Assembly: GCA_038502055.1 (NCBI GenBank) | Contig: JAXRKN010000036.1 | Span: 2,852,001-2,916,000 of the forward strand | Source: Tanytarsus gracilentus | Taxonomy: Eukaryota > Arthropoda > Insecta > Diptera > Chironomidae | Length of the DNA: 64,000 nt | Direction: 5' to 3' | In this document: piece after piece, positions 50,101 through 61,500 of the stretch | How the letters are laid out: every line of letters starts with the position of its first letter | Numbering within the stretch: the stretch's first letter is position 1 | The notes under the pieces: generated by a model | Database searches by the model: none | What the model saw: the letters and a program-made list of their open reading frames with translations, nothing else | What the model was told of the DNA's origin: nothing | Made by a program: the position numbers and the translations under genes

Positions 50101-53100
50101 GAATGAAAACATTTATTTATTGTAATAAATTGTGTATCTATGCGTGAGGCAATTTATCAACGCATCAAAATGAGCCAAGAAATTAATGAGGAACTTCTCA
50201 TGCATGTGCGTATATGTTTAAAATATATCTTTGAGAAGTGCTCATTAATAGCGCTCGTAAGTGAAATGAGGAAGGGTTGCCTTTTTTGTCAATCCCCTCA
50301 TAATTTCTTTCCTTCGGATTTACTCGAAAATCCAATTAAGAATTTTTTGTTCATGCCTAAAAAAATTGCGCACGGTTGAGATTTAAGAAAGAAATTAAGG
50401 GAAAATTGAATGACTTTGTAATTAGATTAAAAGAGGTTGATGATTAATTGAAAATTCATTAATGAATTTAAATTTCGACCGTTTAAAATTTGAATTTTTT
50501 ACATCACAGCACTCAAAGTCACCTTTAAATATTCACAGAATAAATTAAAATAATTTAAGTCTAATGCAATTCTCACTTGTAACACCTTAATGTTAAATAA
50601 AATTAAATCACGCATTTTTGCAAACTTACGTAGGAAATTCCTGACTATGAATTAGCTCCAAAAATGAAATGTGAAAATATTCAAGCAGAGCAAAAATGCG
50701 AGTTGTTGGAATTTGACTAATTAAATTATTTTTCCTCGGAATTCTCAATCGACACATTGCAAGCGCATTCCTGTTAATTAGTTCACTAATCATTAATTCA
50801 ACTTCAGCCTTTTTCCGCGACGATGACAAATAAGGCAAAATGTATCAAATTGGAGAGCGCTCGAGTCTTCGAGTGTTAAATTAACATATAAATGATTATT
50901 CGAAATGCACCACTTCTGTCTCTCTCACTCTCACACACAGCATGTGAAAATGACTATTAGTGTTTAGCTGTGGCAGTCATCGATTTAATGACATTACGGT
51001 TAATTTTTTCCTCTCTTCTCTTGCTCGTTTGCAACTCGGATGCATTTCACGCGATCTTAATTTCATTTTGATCGTGTAAAATTGTAATCAACGATTTCGC
51101 AAAACTAGCAATTTCCCTTATGCATTAAAGAGTCGGAGCCAACATGGCATTAATTAAATATCTCTACTCACTTGAATTCCACCGGATTTCAAAGGTATGA
51201 ATTATCCACAGAACAATTTAATTAAGCAGCAGCAACTATGTGACTTAATTACACCAAACTTCTTCTTTTACTCTCCTTTTTTTAATACAATTTTCTTCTA
51301 CTTAGTGCGTAAAGTCGAATTAAATTTCATTCATTTAATCATTTAATTAATAACAACCGCACAATAATGATTTCTCACAAAAAAATGAGAATCTCCGCGT
51401 ACAATTCAATTTCAATTCCTTTTCTTCTTCTTTTTTTCGCTTAATTAACAACTCTTTTTTTTCTGTGTTGTTACTCTGCGGCGTGCTTAATTCACTCGGA
51501 CGAGAATTTATAATTTTTCTGCTTTTATATTCGGTTCGAAAAAGAATTAAGTAATTTTAATTAGATTTTTATAAATTCATTAACTCTTCACTCTCTCGAT
51601 CTCGCGCAGCTTGATTGTTATTTTATGTTTTTGTGACTCATTTTCACACACCATAAATGAATTCAATTATTCTCGGTGAGTTCGTGATGATGATGAAGAT
51701 GGATCTCTCTTGTGTCTGCCGTATATTAAATTTTTGTTCGCTTATCGTCAAGTGAAAAATTGCGTCAAAAAGCGAGAGAGAGATTGTTTTATGTTTACAA
51801 ACTTCACTTCACAATTAACATCAGTTGTCGATTAAATGGAGAAAAGTACTTTTTATAATTAAACAACAAGTCGTTGTTTAATTAACAATTTAATGAATTG
51901 CTGATAGAAGATGGACAGCGAATAAATTTTTCGAAACCGTCTGAGCGAGAAGCAAAAATTGAGTTGATTCCACTTGAGTCGTGAATTTATATCTAAAGTG
52001 CTTTAAATGCCACTGCACAATCACACTCTTCTGCCTTTTTTCAAATATATACAATATTTTTTTTTATCTTATACACATGTGAAAATGTGCGCGGAGTCGA
52101 TTGAAACACGTCTAGTCTGAACAACAAACGGCGAGATAATGTGAGAGCATGAGAATTCTTTTCATGAGAAACGAATCAGAGTAATGTTGCATGGCAATCG
52201 TATAAAAACATTCGGAAAGCATTCGCCGTTGAGTCGAAGCGACCAAAAATATTTTTTTGTATATGGGTTGGGAGTAATAAATATGTTCAATGCAAGATCT
52301 TTATTTTATTTGTCTTTTTAAACTTTTTTATGTAGACACATTTTTAAATTTATTTTTAACTTTAAAAAAACGTGTCAATGTCAAATGAAACTAATTTAAA
52401 AACAAATTTTAATTTTTAGGTCTGTTTTTATTTTTAGTTGTTTCGCTCTCTGAATAACTCTTTAATAATTTTAAAATGCAAATATTTAAACAACTCAATG
52501 AAAAAAATACAACTTAAATAGTTTTCTTTATAATGCATTCAATTTGTATAATTAATCATTTTAATCAAGATTAATTACATTTTCGAGATCATTTAAATTA
52601 ATATTGTAATTACGCTAACTAACTTAATTTACATATGCAACTGCATGTCTAATGATTTCGATAATTTTTTATAATATTCTAGGAAGAATTTGTCGAGAGT
52701 TTAATAAATCACACTATAATGCTTAATTAAGTCTCATTGCTGAATTATTTTAATTCTTTTTAATATTCGCGAGGAAATTTTGCAGCTGACTTCTTAAAGT
52801 TCATAAAACCTCCTCCTTCTTATGGTGTGAAACATTTCTTACGCCCTTTCTCGATAAGCGGATTAAAAAACTTATTGAGAGAGTTCAGACAAATGAAAGA
52901 GTTCATTAGAAGGAATTTTTAATTAACAGCTTAATTAATTATTCATTTAATTTGAAAAGGATTTTACGTGTGCTTAGTTTTTTGAATCAGGGGATGATAA
53001 TTGACGGAATTCTTTTAATATAGTTAATTTTTAAAATCCAAAAATTCATACCAGGCCTGGATATACACTAATTTTAAATTAAAACTATAAATTTTAAAAA

Positions 53101-54839
53101 GCCACCTTTGATTATCTTCAATTTAATTGAATAAAAAAAATTTATTAAATCTCAACTGTAACTCCAATAAATTTCTCTGAACCTAATTAAAATTCCAAGC
53201 TTGCCATGTGTGCAAGAGTAAAAAAATCCCATGCACGTAATGCGCTCTCCCACCTACACGAAGTAACTCCTTGTCTATTAAGTGATTTCGTGAGCAGAAG
53301 AAATATTCGACATTTTCAGGAAATTAAAATTTTTTCATCATCAATATCTTAACTCTAACGTGTTCACGTGAAATTTTGAAATTTAATTGAAAATTCATTG
53401 TAAATTGGGTTCTCGACGTCATGTTGAACAAACAACTCGACACATTTTCAAGAATCATTTCTCCACCTTAAAATATTTCATAAATTCGTTTTGCAAATAT
53501 TTCCTACAAAAATAAAGATATCATGATCTTGTGTATGTGTGTGCAAACAACCATCTCATCCTGAATGTCCAGAAGGGGTTTTTTCGTTCGGAAGAAGATG
53601 AAAATTGTTCAAATTTCAGGATAATAAATTTCACAAAATAAACAGAGCGCTCTGCAGAGTTCAGCATAAAAAAAACTTTCCGGAGAAGAGGAAAATAAAT
53701 TTCGGACACAGAAAGGATTATCGTGCGAAAAAAAAAGTTGTGTGCTGACCATTTTTACTCCAACAACCGTAAAGTCATTAATAACCCCGAGTGTGTTTTA
53801 CAGAAAACAAAATCACAAGCTTAATTGCCTTAAAGAGCAATTAATTTTGAGCGAGACGGTGGCGGGGCGGAGAGAGGAGCAGGTTAGGTAGCACATTTCA
53901 CATTCTGAAATTGTAAATTATTACACAAATTTATGTCAAACACCTAATGTGCAATCATAAATTATCTGACATTTGTACTGAAATTTTTATGGTAGTTTAC
54001 GCTTCACGTGCAAGCGGCAATAATTCATTTTTATTATCACATATTGTCTCTTCGTGATCACTCCGTACACGAGTAAGTACCCACGATGGTGTGGAGCTGA
54101 GATTCTTATTCATGAATATATTGCAATATACATTATTATTTGTTTTTATCGCTCAACCATGAAGGTGCTAAATAGTTATTTTATATTGCCGTCATATAGT
54201 TAACTGATAGCTCATTGAGTGAAATTTATTGCACTGCAAATAGACTTTAAGCAAATATTGACAGCAAATTATTTTAATTAAAAACAATCACGAACTTTTG
54301 AAATAAACTTGTCTAAAATAAATTAGTTTGAATAATTTCAAAAATGCTGTTTAAAAAATTTAAATATTCACTGACTCGAGTCATGCGATTAGAAATATAA
54401 CGGAGCTATAACTTCTAAATTTAATTAAATATTTTAATTTTTTAAAAATTAAATGCCCGCACCTGAATTTTATCAAAAATTATCAAGCAAATAAATATTT
54501 GTTGCCCTCTTTTGTAGCTGATTTATTTAATTTAATTTTTAAAAAAATCTCGTCCATGTCGACGCAAAGATAATGCTACGGGCTATGTGAGAAGAAATCA
54601 TGTGAAGAGTACATGGAATTATTTTGTTTACTTGTCATGTCCAACCCTCCTACCAATATATTTTCGCTGCTAATTTTCTTCAATGTTTGAGCTGTAAATG
54701 TTTTAATGCTGCAATGTTTGATGATTTTATAAAACATTAAATAATTAAAAATTTACAAAAAATAAATAACTTTTTTAAAAAACTTTTATTCAAGTCAATC
54801 GAAATTGAATTTTCTCACATGCTGACACTCTTATCGGTA
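47157..54839 (-). other. Probable 5' intron and regulatory region of Beadex
   Basis: About 7.7 kb without supported coding exons. Because the first visible Beadex exon begins with a splice acceptor, part of this must be intron. A candidate upstream exon end lies at 51172 (CAA then GTGAGT on the minus strand), unproven. TAAT-type homeodomain words are frequent, and a perfect 11-bp-arm palindrome is listed separately. The far end may include the upstream exon(s) and promoter; a less AT-rich patch lies around 52080-52240. Confidence 0.45.
51857..51883. promoter_or_regulatory. Perfect palindrome with homeodomain-like core words
   Basis: AATTAAACAAC, a 5-bp spacer, then GTTGTTTAATT: 11-bp arms without mismatch, containing TTAATT-type words, upstream of Beadex. 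A dimeric binding site is possible but not shown. Confidence 0.35.
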
Positions 54840-55145
54840 AGCGATTCAAATCACGTTTTCAAATATTTACACACAATATGTTACCGCACAACATCATCAT
54901 CATCTTCCACATACTCGAAATGCATGAAAATCTGAAAATTTTCATCTTTGATGTTCTTCAAATTGCTGCGGTGAAAGAAAATTCAGCCGCAAATCGATTG
55001 TTGGATATGAAGAAGGAAGTGAAAATTCTTCCTTTGTCTTACTTTATGCAAACATTCTCTCAAAACCTCAAAACTCGAAAGCTGATAAAATTTTCATGCT
55101 CAATTGAACGAAAAAGTGATGAATGGATTTTATTCGAACTGAATA
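54840..55145 (+). repeat. Copy 2 of the 300-bp dispersed inverted repeat
   Basis: Inverted, almost identical partner of 40100-40394. This copy has about 11 extra bp, and its frame (ATG at 54878, stop after 94 codons) starts MLPHNIIIIFHILEMHENLK. It ends about 85 bp from the stop codon of the minus-strand secreted-protein gene. Confidence 0.85.
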
Positions 55146-55151
55146 TTTATT
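55146..55151 (-). terminator. Likely polyadenylation signal of the secreted-protein gene
   Basis: AATAAA on the minus strand about 80 nt past the stop at 55229, right at the edge of the dispersed repeat. Confidence 0.45.
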
Positions 55152-55228
55152 TTTCTTGTTAAATTAAATTCAAAGTATATAAAATGAAAAGTTCTAAATG
55201 TAAAATAAATAAAATTTTAAATAAATTT

Positions 55229-56449
55229 TTAAAGTCCTCGATATCTCAATCTCAGCGGAGTTCGTTCATTGTTAGATGGCCCATAGTCAAATCTTCGTGT
55301 AATTTCACTTCTTGCCATGTAATTTCCGTTATCGCGAAATCTATCGATTTTTGGGTCAACGAATTCGTCACGTGGATCCTCATAAATTGTTATTTTGCGA
55401 CGGGAATAAAAATCTCTGCTTGACGATGGATTTGCATCGGGAGAAATAGGAAGACGATTGTTGTAGCCCTTATTTAAATTTAAAAATTAATTTAAAATAT
55501 ATTTAACAAAGTACTTTTCATACCCAATGAGATGACGGATTGTATCTGTCGATGTCATCGAGATCTCGAATCCTTGAAGGAGCATGATTGCGTTGAAAAT
55601 CAGAGTATGGACGCCGGACGATATCAAATCTATCGTCGACACCTCCTCTGTAATTGTCCGCATATCCATGTTGCTTGCCTTAATAATTAAGTTTGCGTAT
55701 TTTTAAAAATTATTTTAATATTTTATAATTACCATAATCTTCCGAATGATAGCGATTTTGATCTTGAAGGTCTCGACTATCGTATCCCGACTTACGATCA
55801 TCATAACGATCTCTTGAAACGCCATTTTTTACACCCTCTTGAAATTGTGCTTCCTGGTTGTCACCGCGCGTTCCATGCCTTTTGTCATAAATAACCTTAC
55901 CACCCGTATCGTCTTTAAAAAAATTATTTTAAACATTTAAAAATTACGACAATTATGAACAAACCTGAATCCTCATAATATGAACTTCTCGAACCGTTCT
56001 CGTCTTTATGATACGAGTTTTGAAACCCTAAATTAATTATTTTTAATTATTTCTTCAAGTCTTTTCTTAGATTTTAATAAAGTTATTAAAAAACCTGATT
56101 TAATATGTTTTCTTTTATGACTTTTGTCTGTCTCAAAATTTTCGCCCTGAACAAGTGTCAAATTGTCCGTTGAACCACCGCGTTTAATTTGATTGAGATC
56201 GCGTTCATTTTTATCGGAATCGAGATTATATGAAAGTCCAGTATCCAAATTATGTTTCAATCTATCGTCACGATCTCTCAAATTGTTTTTCATAAATCGA
56301 GTGCCATCAGTTTCCGAACGAGATCCTTCAACCTTAAAGCCAAACTTTTTATCATACGGATAGTCGTTGGCGTAGAGTTGAGAAACTGAGAAATCAATAA
56401 AAGCACAAAGAAGCAAAAATTTCACAAGATTCTTATTTTTTCCGATCAT
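55229..56449 (-). CDS. Secreted, highly charged protein of unknown function, five exons
   Basis: Not recognised. Minus-strand exons: 56095-56449, 55965-56027, 55733-55912, 55524-55678, 55229-55468; all joins are GT-AG and in frame, giving 330 residues. A hydrophobic segment (residues about 9-23, FLLLCAFIDFSV) after a basic start (MIGKNKN) forms a signal peptide. The mature part is extremely hydrophilic and rich in Asp, Arg, Tyr, Asn and Ser, with recurring words such as DDRLKHN, RYDDRKSGYDSRD, YADNYRGGVDDRFD and RIRDLDDIDRYNP. It is probably disordered and has almost no cysteines. Such composition is seen in insect matrix, salivary or silk-associated secreted proteins, but that is only an analogy. 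Introns are all about 50-70 bp. A TATA box and initiator lie just upstream, fitting a strongly regulated gene with a 33-nt leader. The dispersed 300-bp repeat sits at its 3' end. Confidence 0.85.
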
Positions 56450-56479
56450 CGTGTCTTAATCTATTGAACTTCACCACTG

Positions 56480-56516
56480 AACTGAGTGAAGATTGAAAAA
56501 TGTTCTTTAATTTATA
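56480..56516 (-). promoter_or_regulatory. TATA + initiator promoter of the secreted-protein gene
   Basis: On the minus strand TATAAATT spans 56516-56509 and TCAGTT spans 56485-56480 with A+1 at 56483, placing the TATA box at -33. The predicted leader is 33 nt, ending at the ATG at 56449. Confidence 0.75.
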
Positions 56517-57101
56517 TTCACTAAAGCGTCGCATATACCACCTTAAATTCTAGATGGGTGCAAAAAAAGGTTCATGCTTAAATTCAACAATCGACAGTTC
56601 TTTTCCGATCATCATCGTTGGTGCTAAGTTCTTCCTCAAAAAATCTCACAAGAATTGAAATGTCATGTCATTCTTGATTTAAGACAAAAAGTTGTTTGAA
56701 TGTAACAAAATCGATTTTTTACGGCATCATTTGTCGCAATTTTTTTAGCAAGAATTTTCTGATATTTTTTGTGGTACTTTTAAAAAATTCGAAAAAATTA
56801 AAGAAGGTCGATAACATTTTTTGCAATCCATAAAATTGAATATTTTTTAATATTCGCACATAAATCAAAATGTTTACCGCAAATCGGGTTCATAATTAAA
56901 ACATTTTCACAGCTTAAAGTGAGACAATTGTCAAAATAAATCAATAGCGATTCAATAATTAACCTTGGTGTAAATTTAAATGCAGTCAAACGGAATATTC
57001 GTGTGTTTGACTTCATCAACAGGTCCGCGGTGTGAGTTACTGGAAAATTTACTCATGCGTGACATAGACGAGAAGAAAAAAATTAACTTTTCATTCATTT
57101 T
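56517..57101. other. Intergenic stretch
   Basis: Upstream DNA of the secreted-protein gene and downstream DNA of HisRS. No other feature is supported. Confidence 0.5.
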
Positions 57102-57107
57102 TTTATT
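57102..57107 (-). terminator. Polyadenylation signal of HisRS
   Basis: AATAAA on the minus strand 48 nt beyond the HisRS stop codon. Confidence 0.6.
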
Positions 57108-57154
57108 TAAAAAAGCAATTCAATAAATTTTATAAAAGTACGTGATGACATAAT

Positions 57155-58779
57155 TTATAATCCCTTAGCGTTCAATCGCCATTTGATGGCTTCAACTAAA
57201 TTATCCATCTGCACTTCCTCCTCTTTACGTGTTATGACATCTCTAAGCTTAGCAACGCCTCTCTCAAGTTCACTGTCACCGAGCACCAGAGCAAATGGAA
57301 TTTGTTGTTCTTCGCAGTGCTGCAGTTGTGCCAAAATTTTAGGATTATTTTTGTAGGAATGTTCAGCTTTCAGACCGCCATCCCATAATTTAGCAAGCAC
57401 TTCTAATCGCTTATCGTGCAAGCCCTTGTGAGCCGAAGCAACATAAACTTGAATTTCACTTGTTCGAATTTTTATTTTATTTGCAGCATTTTTAGCTTCG
57501 AGTATTGCGAAGACCCTCTCGACACCGATGGAAACTCCCACGCAAGGAACTTGCTTTCCTTTTGAGTCGAACATACCGACGAGATTGTCATATCTTCCAC
57601 CGCCAGCCACTGAGCCAATCACCTCTTCATCCTTCTTGGATTTTCTTTCTCCTTTCAGAACTGCCTCATAAATAACACCAGTATAGTAATCGAGACCACG
57701 AGCGAGACTCAAATCAAAGAGCACTTGATTGGTAACACCGAAAATGTTGCAATAATTCAATAAAAGCTTCATTTCTTCAAGTCCTTGCACTGCCGCCTTG
57801 ACATTCTTCAGTTTAGGATCTTCCAAGAGCTTTTCAATAAGCTCAACGCCACCGCTGTATCTCACATATTCACCAATTTTATCTGCCGTCGCCTCATCCA
57901 GTCCCTTTTCATCAATCATCTCCTTCTTGACCTCAACCCATGGTGACTTATCTAATTTATCAACAGCCGAACAGATTGTTCTAAATTTATCGGTCGGTAC
58001 ACCGCACGCCTCAAACATTCCATCGAGTAATTTACGATGATTGAGCTTAATAACAAAATCTCCAATGTCCAGGTTCGATAAGATTTCCGAAACAACTTTA
58101 ACACACTCGGCGTCGGGAAGCATTGCATCGTAATTGCCGGCAATATCGAAATCGCACTGATAGAACTCTCTATATCGTCCTTTTGTCATTGCGGGATTAT
58201 CGCGACGATACACTTTTGCTATGTGATATCTTTTGATGTTGGAAACTTTACCCATGGCAAGGTAACGAGCTAAAGGAACAGTCAAATCATAGCGCATTGA
58301 TAGAATTTCACCCCCCTGGTCTTTCAAGTCATAAATAAGTTTCGAGTCTTCGCCATATTTGCCCGTTAGCACTTCCTTCAGTTCAAAAACGGGAGTGTCA
58401 ATTGTCTCTGCACCATGCTTCTTGAATACTGCGACGATTTTATCCAGAACCGATTGACGCAAGGCCATTTGCTGTGGATCATAATCTCGAGTGCCTTTTG
58501 GTGTCTTGAGAGAAAATTTTTGTGGTTTTGCCGGTTCATTTTCGGTGAGTTTAGCTTTAAGAGCTAAAAGCTTTGCAACTTCTTCATCGATCTGAAATGA
58601 AATTCGATAAATTAAAAATTAAAATATTTTACACGATTGTATCTGACCTGCAAAATATTTTTCCCATCTTCATTACTATTAGCAACATCCCGAAGTGCTT
58701 TTGTGGTTGAACAAAGTCGACAAACACGTAGCGTTCGACTTGAATTTCTAAGCAACTGTTTTAACATCTCTGTTACCAT
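57155..58779 (-). CDS. HisRS: Histidyl-tRNA synthetase, mitochondrial isoform (alternative first exon)
   Basis: A second first exon at 58648-58779 (44 codons) begins [10 protein letters not shown] and ends CAG before GTCAGA. It splices in phase 0 to the same acceptor at 58591 used by the cytosolic exon, giving 522 residues. Its start is rich in Arg, Ser and Leu and almost free of acidic residues after Met5 ([20 protein letters not shown]), a typical mitochondrial presequence. It replaces the first helix of the WHEP domain. Two proteins from one gene would supply both compartments. This is inferred from sequence; transcripts were not seen. Met5 may be the real start. Confidence 0.88.
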
Positions 58780-59156
58780 TAAAAGTGAATGGCATAGAGG
58801 AAAAGGAGAAAGAAAAAGTATGTTGCATCAGATACAATTACAATTACAGTCAAAAAAAGCTATGGTCTAAGCATTTAGAGCACTTTCAAAAATTTCACTG
58901 GATGAGTGAAAAAAAAATTTGAGATTTTCTATGAATTATTTTTATGAAACTATTCTATTGAATGAAAATAATATAATTAAGACTAATGTTAATGATCAAT
59001 TTAAAATTAAAGCTCTATTTAAATACTACACGTCGAATTATCCTCTAATTACATCAGCAAATCACTTCTTACCTTTGCTTTTGGTTCTTTTGCTGATTTA
59101 AATTTCCTCACAAGATCACCTTGAACCTGAATTTGCTGTAATAATGCTTCGCTCAT
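57155..59156 (-). CDS. HisRS: Histidyl-tRNA synthetase, cytosolic isoform
   Basis: A class II synthetase that charges tRNA-His with histidine. Minus-strand exons: 59073-59156 (28 codons) and 57155-58591; 506 residues. The first exon starts [10 protein letters not shown] and, joined to [15 protein letters not shown] of exon 2, completes the helical-hairpin WHEP domain usual at the N-terminus of animal cytosolic HisRS. The catalytic core shows GTRDYDP, motif 2 ([20 protein letters not shown]), the histidine signature [12 protein letters not shown] and [11 protein letters not shown] with [10 protein letters not shown]. The C-terminal anticodon-binding domain follows ([18 protein letters not shown]). 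Length is normal. The 1437-bp second exon is intron-free. The ATG is 201 bp from the divergent Sds3 ATG, suggesting a shared promoter region. Confidence 0.97.
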
Positions 59157-59357
59157 AATATCTCGTCGAATTTATTTAATTAAATTAATTTTTAGTGATC
59201 ACAAAAAAAAATTATTTGAAAAATGTGCAAAGGGGTGTGAAACTTTTCCGCATCTTATTTCTTTCGCATCACTTGTGTTTTTATCGCATCACTTTTGTTG
59301 TTTACAAAAATTCTAAAAAAGAAAAATTATTAAATTGAGCGATTTAAAGGACATAGA
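59157..59357. promoter_or_regulatory. Short bidirectional promoter region, HisRS / Sds3
   Basis: Only 201 bp separate the ATG of cytosolic HisRS (minus) from that of Sds3 (plus). No TATA or clear initiator pair is seen. A near-repeated word (CGCATCACTT, about 59266 and 59286) occurs twice. The mitochondrial HisRS exon presumably has its own start inside the HisRS gene, at about 58780-59070. Confidence 0.5.
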
Positions 59358-60734
59358 ATGTCTTTTTTAACGCACATTAATCGGCATGAGGACATAAATT
59401 TCAATGAAGATTTTGAGGAATCGATTGCGAGGAATAATAAAGAGGAATTCGACAATGAGTCGGAAGGTGAGTTAAAAAATCAATTTTCAAGTAGCTTTCT
59501 ATGGCATTATTTAGTTTAATTTTATGATTTTCTGCACTTTTTTGTTTTGATTTTCTAATTTAATGTTTTTCTATTATCTTATTTAGGTTCTAACTCTAGA
59601 ACAGGTAGATTTCTTCTTTAGTTTTTCCTCTATATGCTTTTCCGCGCTGTATCTTGAGCACAAGTCACTGGATATTGCTCGCAAAGTGCATGTACCTTAA
59701 AAAAATTAATGGACAAATTATTTCCAGATACGGAAGATGCCTCCGAGACAGAGGAACCACCGCCGCAACCAAGATCCACCGAAGAACCATTGGAGATTAA
59801 AGAACAGTGAGTTGATTTTAATTTAAATGCACAAGTGCAGGGCTTAATTATTTTATAGAATTTATCAAGACAAGCTAGCGAACTTGAAGAAGCAACTCGA
59901 GGAAGTACAAAACGGTTCACATCCAGAACTCATTCGACGTCTCAAACAACTCGAACGACAACACCACGAACGGCTGAGGCTGAATAATTACTATCGTGAT
60001 TATCTTATTGTGAGTACATAAATTATTAATTGCTGCATACATACAGTACTAATTACACAAAAATACATTCATAGGAATGTGTTGAGAAAGATTACATTTT
60101 GGAGAAAAACTCCGCTGTCAAAGAGTACGAAGAGAAGAAAGCTGATCTCAAGGAAAATCTGCTCGCTGATTTTGAGGATAAGAAAAAGATGATTGAGAAC
60201 GAACGAACAAGTATGGAAATCATTGAGACGGGTGAAATGCGAACAACTATAACACGAAAACTCAGACGACGACCAAACGATCCAATTCCAGTCACTGAAA
60301 TGAGCAAGCGAAGGAAGCCAGGAGGTGGACAAGGCTCTGGTCTCGTGCTGCAACTTGATGACAAAGAAATCGAATATGATCTCAAGCTAATTTCGCGTGG
60401 GAAATCAATCATAAGTACAAATAATGTTCGCTATGCTCAAAACTCATCAATGGGCAACAGCATGGCTAACAATCACATGATAAATTACAACAATGACATT
60501 ACCGTGGTGGATACACGCATTGAGGATGGCAAGCTGCTGTACGAGCGTAGATGGTTTCACCGTGGTCAAGCTGTATATATTGAAGGTACGGACGTTTCTC
60601 GATTCGCGGCCAATATTTCTGCAATTGTTGGCAACGACGTCATTATGGTGAAACGTGCAAACGACGGTAACAAATTCCGCATTTATCTTCACCAATTGAG
60701 CAGCGGAAAAATTACAATTAAGAGGCGAAATTAA
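59358..60734 (+). CDS. Sds3: Sin3 histone deacetylase corepressor complex component SDS3
   Basis: A nuclear scaffold subunit of the Sin3-HDAC corepressor. Plus-strand exons: 59358-59466, 59728-59806, 59859-60009, 60075-60734; GT-AG and in frame, 332 residues, close to the vertebrate SUDS3 length. The acidic N-terminus (residues about 1-62, with SETEEPPPQP) is followed by a long charged coiled coil (about 63-170: LANLKKQLEEVQNGSHPELI, RLKQLERQHHERL, YEEKKADLKENLLADFEDKK), the Sds3/Dep1 family core that contacts Sin3 and dimerises. TRKLRRRPNDPIP is a conserved family stretch. The C-terminus (YERRWFHRGQAVYIEG to ITIKRRN) forms the conserved small beta-rich domain. An 18-nt in-frame microexon (59587-59604) may be optionally included. 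A poly(A) signal lies at 60869. Confidence 0.95.
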
Positions 60735-60868
60735 TTTTTTTTAAAAGAAAACTAAATTCCATTTGACAATTTCTTGAGTAAAGTATCCAAGGATATTTTT
60801 GTGTGTAAAATAGTTCATGTTTTAATCCCGTAAAAAATTTTTAATTCCAGAATTACAAAAAATATCCA

Positions 60869-60874
60869 AATAAA
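60869..60874 (+). terminator. Polyadenylation signal of Sds3
   Basis: AATAAA 135 nt after the Sds3 stop, with T-rich sequence following. Confidence 0.6.
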
Positions 60875-61500
60875 TAATGAAGTCATCATTTTTTTGGTAA
60901 CTGCGTTGATTGTTTTTTTTTATTTGTGTCTAATATATTCAAGTCACTATAATTAATTGCGTCCTTCCAATCAATTAAATCACACACTTATTCGTGCATT
61001 GGAAAAGAATCGATTGTGTGTGAAGTTTTAGTGTCTTAATTTTTTTTGGGTATAATAATTTTTCTTTGAGCATTTATGGAAGTTTCTAATCAACCTGTGA
61101 AAACTGACAATTTTAATCGTAATGCAACAATTGCATTGAGTTTGTCCATGTGCTTTTCAATTATTTCATAAAATTAAAATTATCCTTTAATTTTTAGTTT
61201 GCTCAATTCTTCTCTTTGCATTCATCATGAAGCTTCTACTGTCTAATTGGTGCTGTGGATGCGTTTGTAAATGTGAAAAGAGGATAAGAGTGACGAGTGC
61301 CTAAGCTTTTATGGATACAGTGCTGAATTTCAATAAATTTTTATTTAAAATTGTCTCACAATAAAATCTTACAAAATATTAATTTTATTTCTATTGATGC
61401 GTAACTTTGTGCAGTTTAAAATTAAAATTATTTTCATCTCTTAAATTAAGCTTAAATAAATTTTTAATTTGTGACTAGCGACAACTTAATTTTAACACGC
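60875..61500. other. Convergent intergenic stretch
   Basis: AT-rich DNA between the 3' ends of Sds3 (plus) and the receptor kinase (minus). It carries their 3' UTR ends and nothing else supported. Confidence 0.5.

Noticed and set aside
52201..52208. TATAAAAA on the plus strand in a less AT-rich patch
   Set aside because: No initiator or coding exon downstream. Beadex is on the opposite strand, and chance TATA boxes are common here.
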